Shown: positions 13,501 to 25,500 of the stretch, piece after piece | How positions within the stretch are numbered: the stretch's first letter is position 1 | How the letters are laid out: each line of letters opens with the position of its first letter | Source of the DNA: Siphonodentalium dalli | Lineage: Eukaryota; Mollusca; Scaphopoda; Gadilida; Siphonodentaliidae | Direction: 5' to 3' | NCBI GenBank assembly: GCA_032622095.1 | Contig: CP136068.1 | Span: 129,217,989-129,281,988 of the forward strand | Length of the DNA: 64,000 nucleotides | The notes under the pieces: generated by a model | What the model was told of the DNA's origin: nothing | Seen by the model: only the letters and a program-made list of their open reading frames with translations | Database searches by the model: none | Made by a program: the position numbers and the translations under genes

Positions 13501-16500
13501 GAGTTATGGCCCTTAATTAGTCATTTTTCGATTTTGCCTATTAATTAGTCTACCGATACTGATGCACACCAATTGGCGGTAACCACCGGCGGTAAGCCAC
13601 CGAAAACGAGACACAGCATCTCTGATGCCACCTCTTGTATCGTCACTGATATCGTGAGCAAAAAAGAAGTGAAATTGGGCTACCCATCCATATTATTCCC
13701 AATTATTACGAAGCCTATTACTTCAGGCAGTGGCTATAAGCCTGCCATTACACGCTATAACATGTTTCCTCAGTTCTGGTTTCTGAGATGCCCCAAGAAG
13801 AGTCACGCATGTATATCATGGTTATGTTTGGTATTAGCATTATTCTTCAAACTGGGATGAACAGTTGTATATCCACATGTTTTGATAAACAATTTGATTC
13901 CAGCAATACAGTAATGCCCTAATTAAACGACTCCATAACCACAGCAGAATAATGGGTAATTTTTCAGGATTTAGTCGGAAATTAAAATTAAATTACCCAT
14001 TATTCTGCTGTGGTTATGGAGTCGATTAATTAGGGCATTACTGTATATCACATAGCAAATATCAAAATATCAAATAATTTGAAATTTGTTGTACCGGTAC
14101 CATGTATTCTGTAAAATACTCAAATGTGATTATGTGACTACATGTAGATCATGTGACTATATATTATGAAAATGAATGTTAATAAAAACCTTGGCACTCT
14201 GCCTATATATCCCTAGAAATGTGATTATGTTGACACATTTCTTGATTAATGACACTTATATGATAAATTCAAATAGTATAGTTATCTCATTATGCACTGT
14301 TCTATTCAAATATCGCGCAATAAATTATGATAATGCAGGATAATCAGCTATTTGGTTGCTCAATTGATAATTTTTCTCAAATTTAAGGGGGGTGGGTGTC
14401 AAAAACTGACCGGAAAAAACTTCCTGAAACGGAAAAAAAAGGGTGGGTGACAAAATTGCCTGGAAAAAAAGGCCGGAAACGGAAGAAATTGGGTGGGTGG
14501 GTCCCCCGTGGCCGGAAAAAATTAAAATGATCATACGTGCCTGGAATTTTTTTCCGACCCCCCCCTAAATTATAGTGGGAAAATCTAGGAAAACATATAC
14601 AAATGATTTCGTGAAGCTAAGACATATTAACACTTGTTTGGGCTAATATTGAAACTCACCATCCAAGATGGCCACCAAAATGGCCGCCGGAAGTTTTTTT
14701 CACAAATATCTTCTAGATCAGTTCATGCTGTTTGGAACCGGTTGAGTAATTTGACTTTATATTATGTTTTGTATATTACCTGATCATTGGAGCAATTAAA
14801 TATGGAATTATTGGGGTTTTAACCCTTCCGATCCCTCAAAAATGTGATTTTACAGAACGCGGTATAAATTTTCACAAAAAATCACAATTGGGATTCAACA
14901 AGAAATGAACAGAACTTTGTAATGTAAGTGAGGCATATAATTACCTATGAATATTCCATCTCACTGGAACCAAAATTCTTACTTTGGCACAACATGGCTG
15001 CCAATATGGCCGCCAAAATATGGAAAATGGTAAATATTACCTCAGCGTTTCCTGCATTCGCTCACAAGTTGGGGTTGATGTATAAAATTGGCTATTCTGT
15101 ATTCTATACATTGAATACTTACATGTCTGATGCACCATGGTTAATTGTTACTATTGTCACCAGTGACATCAACAAAAATATTGGACTTTTCTCTCAAACA
15201 CATGACATAAATATCGGCAAAAATAGACCTTTCAGATTTGGACCATTTTGTTGAAGTAAAATGTAAATATCTTCGGATTGAAAGGTGTTTATTGTTTTGG
15301 TATGTCTTAATTGTGTGTGTATAGACCAAATTGCTCAAGATGGTTTCCAAAATGGCAATCAAATTGCTCAAGATGGCTTCCAAAATGGCAACCACATCTG
15401 TAAAAAGTAAATTTTTCACATATATTCCGAACATTATTCTCTGCATTATCCGAAAAGGTAGCAAATTGTGACTCACTTGGTTATTATACATGTTAGTTAA
15501 TTAACTAACAACTACATGTTCTATTCTGGTTGTCCCAGTTCTGTATGGGTCATGATAAATTCATTTTAAAGTATGGAATTTGGCCGAGAACCTGTTTTGT
15601 GATTTGGCCATATTTATTGAAAGGAAATGGCCATAATCTGTGGTTATTCTGGTCCATTATGATAAAAAAAATATCAACTGGATACAGGGAGTTACTCTAT
15701 GATCATAGGTGAGGTGAATAGGTATACACTATACAGGGAGTTATTGTATGTCATGACTGATGTGAATAGGTATACATTGAGTGACTATATGGTTATGAGT
15801 GGGTTGTCCATGGTAATATGTATAGGTTTACCGGAAGAGGTGAGGTGAATCGGTATGCATGGAGTGGCGATGGTGTATGGTTGTGTGTATCCAGTACGGG
15901 TGCACCCAATGTGCCTGTATGGTCATGAGTGGGATGTACATGTGTTGTCTGTGTGATCATGGATGGGGTGTGTGGATAAAATAACTAGGGAGTGATTTTA
16001 TGGTTACGGATAATGTGTATATGTATATACATGGAATGAATATGCGGTTATGGTTGAAGAGTATATGCATACCTGGAGTAAGCTGAGTGGACAATATCGA
16101 GCATGAGGGTATATAGGGAGTGTCATTGTGGTAACGGTGGGATCCATATTTATATATCTCGTAAATGTATTATCATTGATGGGTGTATAGGGATTATGTA
16201 TATTATCATGGATGGCGTGTATGATTATACAGTGGGTTGCTGATTTGTCATGTGTGAGGTGTATATGCATGTATGGATGGTATGAGTGGTCGTGCGTGCG
16301 GGTTTTTTGTATATCTGCAAGGGCGGAATGGCCATTGGTGATGTGTACCTGTATACCTGGAGTGACTCTATGGTCTATGGTATGGTGGGCTGCATATCTA
16401 TATCGAGTGCATGGTTATATGACTATGTGTGTTGAATAGGTATAAAGGTAGTGACTGTATGGTCAATGGTGAGATGAGTACATGTAGGTATGCAAGGAGT

Positions 16501-19500
16501 GACTGGCTGATCATAACTGTAATGCATATCTATATAGGGAGTGACTAAATGGTCAGGTTTATGAGTATACCTGGTGTTCCTGCTTGGTGACTCGTGGAGG
16601 TATGCTCATGTGTAGGTTATACGGGTATACACACATGTTTCTATGTGGTAATGGTCGAGGGGTATGTGTATATAGCGAGTGGCTATATGGCCACGGATGA
16701 GGTGCATATGCATACATGGATTGACTATACTGACATGGCTGGTGTGTATTAGTATATCTTGAGTGGCTTCTTGGCTATGGTGTGACAAATAGGGATACAG
16801 GGAGTGACATGGCCAATATGTATACAATGATTGATCATGATCACGTATGAATGTTTGAATAGGTACACACATGGTGATCATATGGTCATAGGTCAGGTGA
16901 AGGAGTATATCAGGTGCCATGTGTGAGGGTATGTGTATGAAGCGAGTGGCTATATGGCCAATGGCGAGGCGCACAATTGTTCACCCGGGGTGACTATGGA
17001 CATTGCTGTGGTGTTGATGTATATATTGATTGTCTACTTGACCATGTGTGTGAATAATAACTATACAGGGGATGACCTTATGGCCAATGGTGCGATGAAT
17101 GGGTATACAAGGAGTGATTATATGGTTATGGTCATGTTTAGGAGTATACCCAGTGTACCTGCATTGTGACTCATGGCTGTATGGTCATCCGTGGTCATGG
17201 GTCAGGTGTACGTGTATACAGTGGGTCACTATATTGTTATGTCTGTGGTGATTATGTATATATGGAATGACTGTGAGTGTGTGATAATGGGTGGCATATC
17301 GCATTCCACGTTTAACGTTTCCCTCATGTACATAACACCATCAATATGGAGGACTCTGCCATGACCTCTCTATTGATTAACATATCATTGAGTTATTGTG
17401 GAAACCGATAGCCGCCCAAGGTACACATGTACAACCCACCCATGACCTCAGTAATATAGATAAAGATAGATCAGACTATGGTGGTGGTATAATTGCGTAT
17501 GTTTCTAATACAACTGGATTCCGTCGTTTGGATACGCCAGAGTTTAATGACGATATTTATGGTTTGAAGTGGGGATGTATGACATATAGATCAGAAAGGG
17601 AAAGCCTGCCAGACTACTGGCTGAAATTGGAAGAAAAAACTGAAACTGCCGTGGATTTTAACCCAGCTCTGGTGAAAGTTGGAGACCTAAACTGTGATAT
17701 GTTGAAGAAGATCGACCCATTGCAAAAAAAATCACAGCAAAACTCAAGTTACATAATGTTATTTAGGAACCCACTCGAGACACATGTACAACCCAAAACC
17801 GTATAGATCCTATTTTAGTTAGCGACGAGACGAACTTCATGAACCCGACTGTATCAAATCTTCGATTGTCCGACCATTACGCTACATCTGTTGAAATTGT
17901 AATGCAAACTAAAGAGCCTCCCGTTAAGAAAAGATCCGTATGGAACTATTCCCGTGCAAACTTTCATGGAATGAACGCTGAAATAGCTGCGACAAATTGG
18001 TCCGATATATTGTCTGCGAACTCTAGTGCTGATGTGAATACGTGCCTTGATAAATTTATGCAAAGTATTTCTAAATAGCTCGATTGTATATTCCTAATAA
18101 TCATGTTACAATACGACCCCATGATAAACCAAGGTTTGATGGCAATGTAAGACAGTTGTTAAGACAACGTGACCGGTTGAGAAAGAAAGCCCTTAGAACT
18201 AATTTGCAAAATGATTGGAACAAATTTAAAATTTTGCGAAACAAGGTGAATAACGCGAAAAAGTATGCCAAAACAGAATACATGTCGAACCTTGACGAGT
18301 CTTTATCTGTAAATACGCAACCAAAACAGTTTTGGCATATCGTGAAACAATTTATGAATACATCGCAAAACAAACAGATACCTCCGCTTGTATACCAAGA
18401 TAATTTATATAATGAAGACCTACAAAAGGCAGAACTCTTGAATCGTATATTAGTTGAGAATAGTACACTCAAAGTTAATGGATCGAAGGTACCTGATTTC
18501 GCATATCGAACAGACAAAACATTATCCGAGATACAAATTTGCCAAGACGATATTACTAACATACTTAGACAGTTGCCCACAAATAAGGCGAGCGGACCGA
18601 CATCAGCTATAGGCCCGTGTCGTTACTTAAAGTGTTCGAAAAAATCGTTTTAAAAATCTCCTGGATACCTAAACAAAAACAATCTTTCGTACGAACACTA
18701 ATCAGATTTCCTGCCCAAGCAGCCCAACCATAGTACTGAGGGTCAATTAATTTAAAATTTTCATAATTTACTTAAGGCTTTTGATGATGACCCTATGACA
18801 TGTGCTGTATTTTGTTATGTATCAAAGGTTTTCGATAAAGTTTGGCATGATGGGCTTATTGTAAAGATGAACATATGAAACATCCCAATTCGAAAGGATT
18901 GCGGCTGGCGTTCCTCAAGGATATGTACTGGGGCCTGAGTTATTTTATATGTACATCAACGATATTGGGGATAGAGTTTCCTCCAAAACGCGCCTTTACG
19001 CCAACGACACCTCTCTATTTCAAAGCCATAAAGACTTGCAACTAGTGGAACGAACTCTTAATCGGGACATGCTTGCAATTAATGAGTGGGCTAATAATTG
19101 GCTGGTCAAATTTAATTCCTCCAATACAAAACTGATGTTTTTCGCTAAAAACACCGACCAAGCTGACCAAGCAGGCCAATTACATATCACACTGGGTCAA
19201 GATACTTTGGTTTATATTGAAACGCATAAGCATTTGGGACAAGCCCTAGTAAAAATAAAAGCTGCGGCAGACCTCTGCGCAGCCTCCTCTGCAACCTTCA
19301 CCGCAGAGGTCTGCATTTGGAACGCTCTCCGCAACCTTCGTAACCTTATCGCATACCCCACAACCATCTGCGCAACCTTCGCAGCCCTCTCCACAACTGC
19401 ACGCGCAGCCTTCGCAACTCTCTCAGCAACCTCTTTCGCAACCTTAGTAATGTTCGCAGCCCTCCGCACACCTCTTTCGCAACCCTCTCTGCAACCTTCG

Positions 19501-22500
19501 CAGCCATCTACACAATTTCGCATCCCTTTCAACAACCTTTGCAACCCTCTCCGTAACCTCTTTCGCAGCCCTCTCTGCAACCTCTTTACAGCCCTGTTCA
19601 CTACCAATTTAGCAATTGTGTCGGCAACGTTCTCTGCAACCCTACCTGTGAACCCATTTTTAATAATATGGTAGCTGAATATATAGCATTGGTACCTCTT
19701 GAATCACTTTAATGTTGCAACTTGTTCACAATGATAGTGGAATCCTTTCTACAATCAGAAATGGATCACACACATATACAATGTAGTATATTTATAGTCT
19801 GTTATTTTTATCACATTCTGTGAATCACAATAGTACAAATCACAAAAAATAGATAGATCACAGTCAAATTCCACCTAAAATCTACTGGAATTGACTGTAG
19901 TCAAAAGTGTTCAAGATACCAACATTTAATATTACTGACAGTATAAAAATTTAAAAAACATAAATTATTCAATTATAAATATCTTCTTTTTTTTGTATCT
20001 TTTTTCTGCTCGCCTGCTCCTTGAGAACTTAGAGTTAATTGTCTTGTTATTACCATGGCTCTGTAATAGTTGGTTTTCCATCTGGCCCAGTTATGGTCTG
20101 CATGTAAGCTGTAATACAATAATTACAATAATTTACTTGCAATTTAAGTTTAACAATTTAAATGAATCATGTTTGGAAAATTGATTTCATGCCCAATAAA
20201 CAAAGCTAGTTACCACCCAATCAGCATTTCATGCCCAATACACAAATCTAGTTACCCCCCCCCCCCCCATCATGTTATGCCCAATAAACAAAGCTAGTTA
20301 ACTACCCCATCATCATTTCGTGCCCTATATACAAAGCTAGTTATCCCCATCATAATTTCATGCCCAATAAACAAAGCTAGTTAACTACCCCCTCCCTCAT
20401 CATCATTCCATGCCCAATAAAAAAAAGATATTTATCCCCCCATCAGTTCATGCCCAATAAACAGCTAGTTACCCCCCCATCATTTCATGCCCAATAAACA
20501 AAGACAGTTTTCCCCGATCGTTTCATGCCCAATGCACAGCTATTTACCCTCCCCATCATTTCATGCCTAGTTACAATAAACAAAGCTAGTTACCTTTCCC
20601 CCATCATCATCCCATGCCCAAAGCTAGTTACCCCCATCATGTTATGCCCAATAGACAAAGCTAGTTAACTACCCCCATCATCATTTCATGCCCAATGCTA
20701 GTTATCCCCATCATCGTTTCATGCACAATAAATTAAACAAAGATAGTTATAAGTCTTCAGCAGTTCAATAGTATGCTTACCAGTTTCTGGAATCCCCTTG
20801 CCTGCAACAATATATCTTCTCTGAATGATTCCTGCGAATTGATAAACAGATTTTCAATAGATTTTTTTCAGTTTTAGAAAATAGTTTATCCATTCCTGCA
20901 TGCTCAGTTATCTTGAAGTATTATTACCAGGTCAGGCACATTCTGAATTTCACTATTATAGGGGTATTCCATTATTATAGTGATATGACCGTTACCGTTT
21001 TGTGAATTTGATAAAAGAGGGATAATCCAAAATCGTATTTCACACAAATTATTCGAAATCAGTGTCACACTAATTTGGTATCATAAATATGTTCTGTCAA
21101 AGAGAATGATTAATCATGACGGCACCCGATAAGCAACTCAATTACTAAATTAGCATTCAATTAGTTTAAATTTTGTTATGAAGTAGCGGTTGAGTCATCC
21201 GGTTATTGTCATTTAGAAAGGCATATATTGGTAATATTATTGAATAACAAAGCTGGCGCAAAAGATTGCACAATAAATTTTGTCAGAAGACTGTTCATTC
21301 ACTGCGATATTGTTAAGAGTGAAATTTGGCTGTGCACTGGTATGCGCCATCTTCTATTCCCGACGCAAATAAAGGAAATATGAATATTTATGGTCATATA
21401 CCACTATTATAGTGGAATACCACTATAATAGTGGAATTCAGGATGTGCCTGACCTGATTACAGTCCTATCAGTCTCCAAAGTTGTTAAATGAAACAATTC
21501 ACAAATCATAGACAGAACACTATGAACAAAGAGAATATACCAGTAACAGTCTAAATTCAAATTTTACAATAACACATTAAGTTAGGAACACATCTCTCTG
21601 AGCCAGTCAGTGGATTACATTACAGAAGTATTTATAGAAATTTTAATTTGGTCAGTGGCTGCTGATAATTAAACCACTGCTCTATAACATCACAGTCCTG
21701 TGTGTGTTTACAATCTTATGTCAAACATTCATGAAAGTCCTGGGTTTTCCTTTGACTGGGAATTTATTAATTCTAATCTTTTCCTAGTCTAGGAGTGGAA
21801 ATTTATAGTCAATACTAATTTAGAATTTGTTTTTGTTGGAAAATATTGTTTTTGTTAGGTCTGTTGGGTAACCGGACACACACATTATTTTGTTTGGCCT
21901 TAAAATATTCCTCTTACATCCTCCTACAGAGCACTATGTGTATGTATATCTTAAATGGAAATTTTCAGATTGAAATGTTTCGACTTAGAATATTTCTCTT
22001 GTTACAATCGACTTAGAAATATTCTGCCATTGGGAAATGTGGACTCGCTACCTTTGCAACCCTCGACTTAGACTATTTCTGATTATTTCCTTTCTGCTGC
22101 CTTGTCCGCAAACCTCACAGCTGTGTACGCAACCTTCACAGCCATGTTTGCAACATTCACAGCCTTGTTCGCAACCTTCGCAACCCTCGACTTAGAATAT
22201 TTCTGATTATTACCTTCCTGCTGCATTGTTCGCAATCTTCGCAACCCTCTTAGCATCCTTCGCAATCTTCTTCGCATGAATCGCAACCCTCTTTGCATCC
22301 TTCGCAATCTTTGCAGCCTTCGCAAGTGTTGCGCAGAGGTCTCCGGCAACCCCCTATTTTACTAGGGAGATCTGCATGAGGATTTTTCGTGGAATACTCA
22401 CATTGAAAATTTATGTAATCGTGCCAATTCTAGACTCGCCCAGTTACGAAAATTAAAATATATCCTTAATCGTAACTCACTAGAAATACTTTACCTGTCA

Positions 22501-25500
22501 TACATACGACCCTTACTTGAGTATGCGAGACCAGTTTGGTATTATGCCCCTTATGCCTTCTTCATAAATTAGATGATTTTCAGTTTGACGCAGCAAGGAT
22601 AGTCGTGAGGCACGGATCGTGTACAGCACACGATCCGTGCCTCACGAACGCCTTATGTTAGAAATTGGCTAGGATACCCTAGAAACCAGACGATATACTA
22701 AACGAATGTCGGTTTTACATAACATCGTAAACAAGAAAGCTGCAACTTATCTGGTCTCTCTGCTTCCACCCCGTTTTGCCGATATAACTGATTATAACAT
22801 CAGAAATGCAACTGATTTTGCCCCTCTCCGCCGCGACACTAAACGAATGGATTCATCTCCCCCCCAAAATGTCTCGCAGAATGGAACGCCCTAGAACCTT
22901 ATTGCAGAAACTCTCGTCTAGAGGATTTTTAAAAACAGCTAAAGTTCGCAAATCCTGAGCTGAAAACACCAAAATATTTCTCATTTGGGAAGGGGCGTTC
23001 TAATGTTATACAATGTCAGCTCCGGTGTCGATGCAGTGACTTGCGGCAACACAAGGTAGATAACCATTTGGTAGACTGTGCAGTTGTGGTCTCGGCGATG
23101 AGACCACTATTTCTTTGAATTCACGCCATATGCCAGAGAAAGACTTAGGTTATACAATAGTTTGATACCTTTTGATGTGAATACCATATCAGTCAAGACA
23201 CTTTTATTCGGAAACCCATATATAAGTCACGATATCAATACGGTAATCTTTAACTACCTGAATCGGTTCATTAAAGAAACAAAACGTTTGAATCTCGACG
23301 TCTGAGATGTATAGAGCTAACATAAGAATGTGAAAGCGAATTAACTATAATTGATGATATTTCGTCCTTGGCGTTAAATATTTATCGAACCCAGTAAAGC
23401 TGTCGACACCATGCACATGCAATCTCTCTCTCTCTCTCTCCTTCCTACCGTTTGCTTAATTTCAATACCTCTATAATCGCGTGTTTGTTGTATCAATCTT
23501 CTTTCTCTCATACATAACATGTGAAACAATCCATCATTACTTTCTACTGTTACTTGTACATAGCTATATTTTTATAACATATTTCCTTGCTCTTGTCAGC
23601 GTTTAATTTGTATATAGTCAGTGTTTTGACAATGGGGAGAGGATGTTACTGTAAGTGACAGCACTTATTATCCCATCCCTTTTGCCTGTGTGTATGTTAA
23701 TACTATATGCATTGAGCAAACCATTGCCTCAGTCACTCCACATGTACATAAACACCGCACAAATGTCAACATAGGCACCCACTTTATACACATACACCTG
23801 ACCATACAGCCATACTTGGTTATACGTGTACATACCACAACTGACGATACAGCCACGAGTCATTACCTCGCCATTAACCATACAGCCTATACGTGTATAC
23901 CCGTTCGCCATACCCATGACAATAGAGTCAGTCCAGGTATATGCCAAACCAGATATGCCAATACCCGCACATCCGACCACTCATAAGTTCCATACTAAAT
24001 CGCATATACATGACAATTCAGCAACTCACTGTATACTCATACACGCCACCCGTTATCATACATCTGCTCCCCATACACCACCAATGATAATACATCCACA
24101 ACATATATAAATATACGTCCCACCCGTTACCAAAAGGGCTCTCCCTTATACCCACACATCATTCATGGCCATACAATAACTCCATGGGACCATGTATACC
24201 TATTATCCCCACCTACGATCATAGAGTAACTCTCTGCCTGCCATATTGGCATCCTTCCAGTATAAAGTTGATCAATGTTTATAATAATTGGCCAGAATAG
24301 CCACATATTATGGTTCATCTCAGTTCCGTCTCAAAGTTCTGCCCATTTCTTTTCAATAATATGGCCATAATCACAAAAGAGGTTCTCCGCACTGCAACTT
24401 TAAAATGAATTTGTCATACCCCATACGGAACTAGGACAAACATAATAGAACGTAGTAGTCAGTTAATTAACTAACACTTATAATAACCGAGTGAGCACAA
24501 TGTGCTACCTTTTCGGATAACGCAGAGAATAATGTTCGGGATATATGTAAAAATTGACTTTTTACAAACTTGGTTGCCATTTTGGAAGCCATCTTGAGCA
24601 TATTGGTCTACAAACACCGGATGAAGTGTGACACATTCAAGATAGACCAAAACAATAAACACCTTTGATACCAAAGATAGTTGCATTTTACTTGAAAAAA
24701 TGGTCCAACCCTGAAAAGTGTTTTTTTGCCATTATTTATGTCAAGTTTGTGAGAGAAAAATCCAATATTTCTGTTGATGTCAGTGGTGACAATAGTAAAA
24801 ATGATCCATGGTGTATCAGACATGTTATTATTCAATGTATAGAATACAGAATGGCCAATTTTATACACCAACCACAACTTGTAAGCGATTGCAGGGCACC
24901 CTGGGACAATATTTACCATTTTCCATATTTTATCGGCCATTTTGGCAGCCATTTTGAGCCAAAGTAAGAATTTTGGTTCCAGTGAGTTGGAATATTCATT
25001 GGTAATGATATGCATCACTTACATTACAAAGTTCTGTTCATTTCTTGTTGAAATATGACTAGAATCCCAATTGTGATTTTTTGTGAAAATTTATATCGCA
25101 TTTTGTAAAATCAAATTTTTGAGGGATCGGAAGGGGCTAGGACCCCAATAATTGCAAATGGAGTAGATTTCTGGGCTCCCCTCAGCCCACGTTTCATGTT
25201 ATTCATGGAGCATGAATAAGCATGAATATTCATGGTTATTCATCCATTATTCATGGTGTATATTCATGGTTCAGTTTGTTCCTGGTTATTCATGGTTAGT
25301 CATGGTTCAGAAGCATGAATAAGCATGAATATGTGTGAACACTTTGAGAGACACACAATGTATTGAGATCAACAACATTTTGAAGCATGAATAACAATGA
25401 ATAACCATGAATAATTCATGATTGACAACATTTCGATATATTTTTATCCTGACGATTGACAACTGCAATTTTTACAACTTATTCAGTATAAGCCCTTACA

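Larger units (their letters stand above)
10640..14577. mobile_element. G-run TIR element carrying the 161-bp satellite
   Basis: The left end reads ATTATAGC then a long G run, TCGTCGGAAAAAATTTCC and AGGCACGTATGAT. The right end (14520-14577), in reverse, reads TATAATTTAGGGGGGGGTCG, GAAAAAAATTCC and AGGCACGTATGAT. GGTGGGTGGGT blocks lie next to both ends. The same terminal sequence recurs at about 30061-30115 and 36440-36530, so this is a dispersed family. The interior holds a LINE scrap, the satellite and a MITE. Superfamily unassigned. Confidence 0.6.
19244..22367. mobile_element. 3.1-kb TIR DNA transposon inserted in the LINE
   Basis: The ends are CCCTAGTAAAA and TTTTACTAGGG, with further inverted similarity at GGCAGACCTCTGCGCA (left) and TGCGCAGAGGTCTCCGGCAA (right). 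Removing it and one copy of the flanking AG restores the LINE reading [16 protein letters not shown] across the site. Both ends carry degenerate CGCAACCTTCGCA repeats, direct rather than inverted. No transposase seen, so non-autonomous; superfamily unknown. Confidence 0.85.
14590..25155. mobile_element. Long inverted-repeat unit A (AAGATGGC family)
   Basis: The left arm (about 14805-17300) and right arm (about 23690-25155) are inverted copies. For instance, the plus-strand frame at 14928 and the minus-strand frame ending near 25018 encode nearly the same string, including SLEPKFLLW and KIWKMVNI. The arms include paired AAGATGGCxxCCAAAATGGC-type motifs (14667, 15000, 15340, 15373 and reverse copies at about 24570-24600 and 24940) and an inner minisatellite. 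Beyond 25155 the symmetry is lost; the left side continues outward. The centre is occupied by a LINE. There is no transposase. Confidence 0.75.

Noticed and set aside
14928-15254. 108-aa frame conserved in both arms of unit A (also 24608-25018 minus)
   Set aside because: Apparent conservation follows from the arms being recent inverted copies. The frame runs through the AAGATGGC motif units, and no domain is visible.
16004-17364. Several frames of 60-120 aa rich in Tyr, His, Met
   Set aside because: All lie inside the 42-bp minisatellite.
19212-19607. 131-aa Arg/Ala/Val-rich minus-strand frame
   Set aside because: It is translation of the degenerate CGCAACC repeat at the end of the 3.1-kb transposon.
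18949-19674. 241-aa plus-strand frame as one gene
   Set aside because: The first hundred residues are LINE reverse transcriptase. The rest reads into an inserted transposon end and is accidental.
22083-22349. 88-aa Arg/Leu-rich minus-strand frame
   Set aside because: Repeat translation at the other end of the same transposon.
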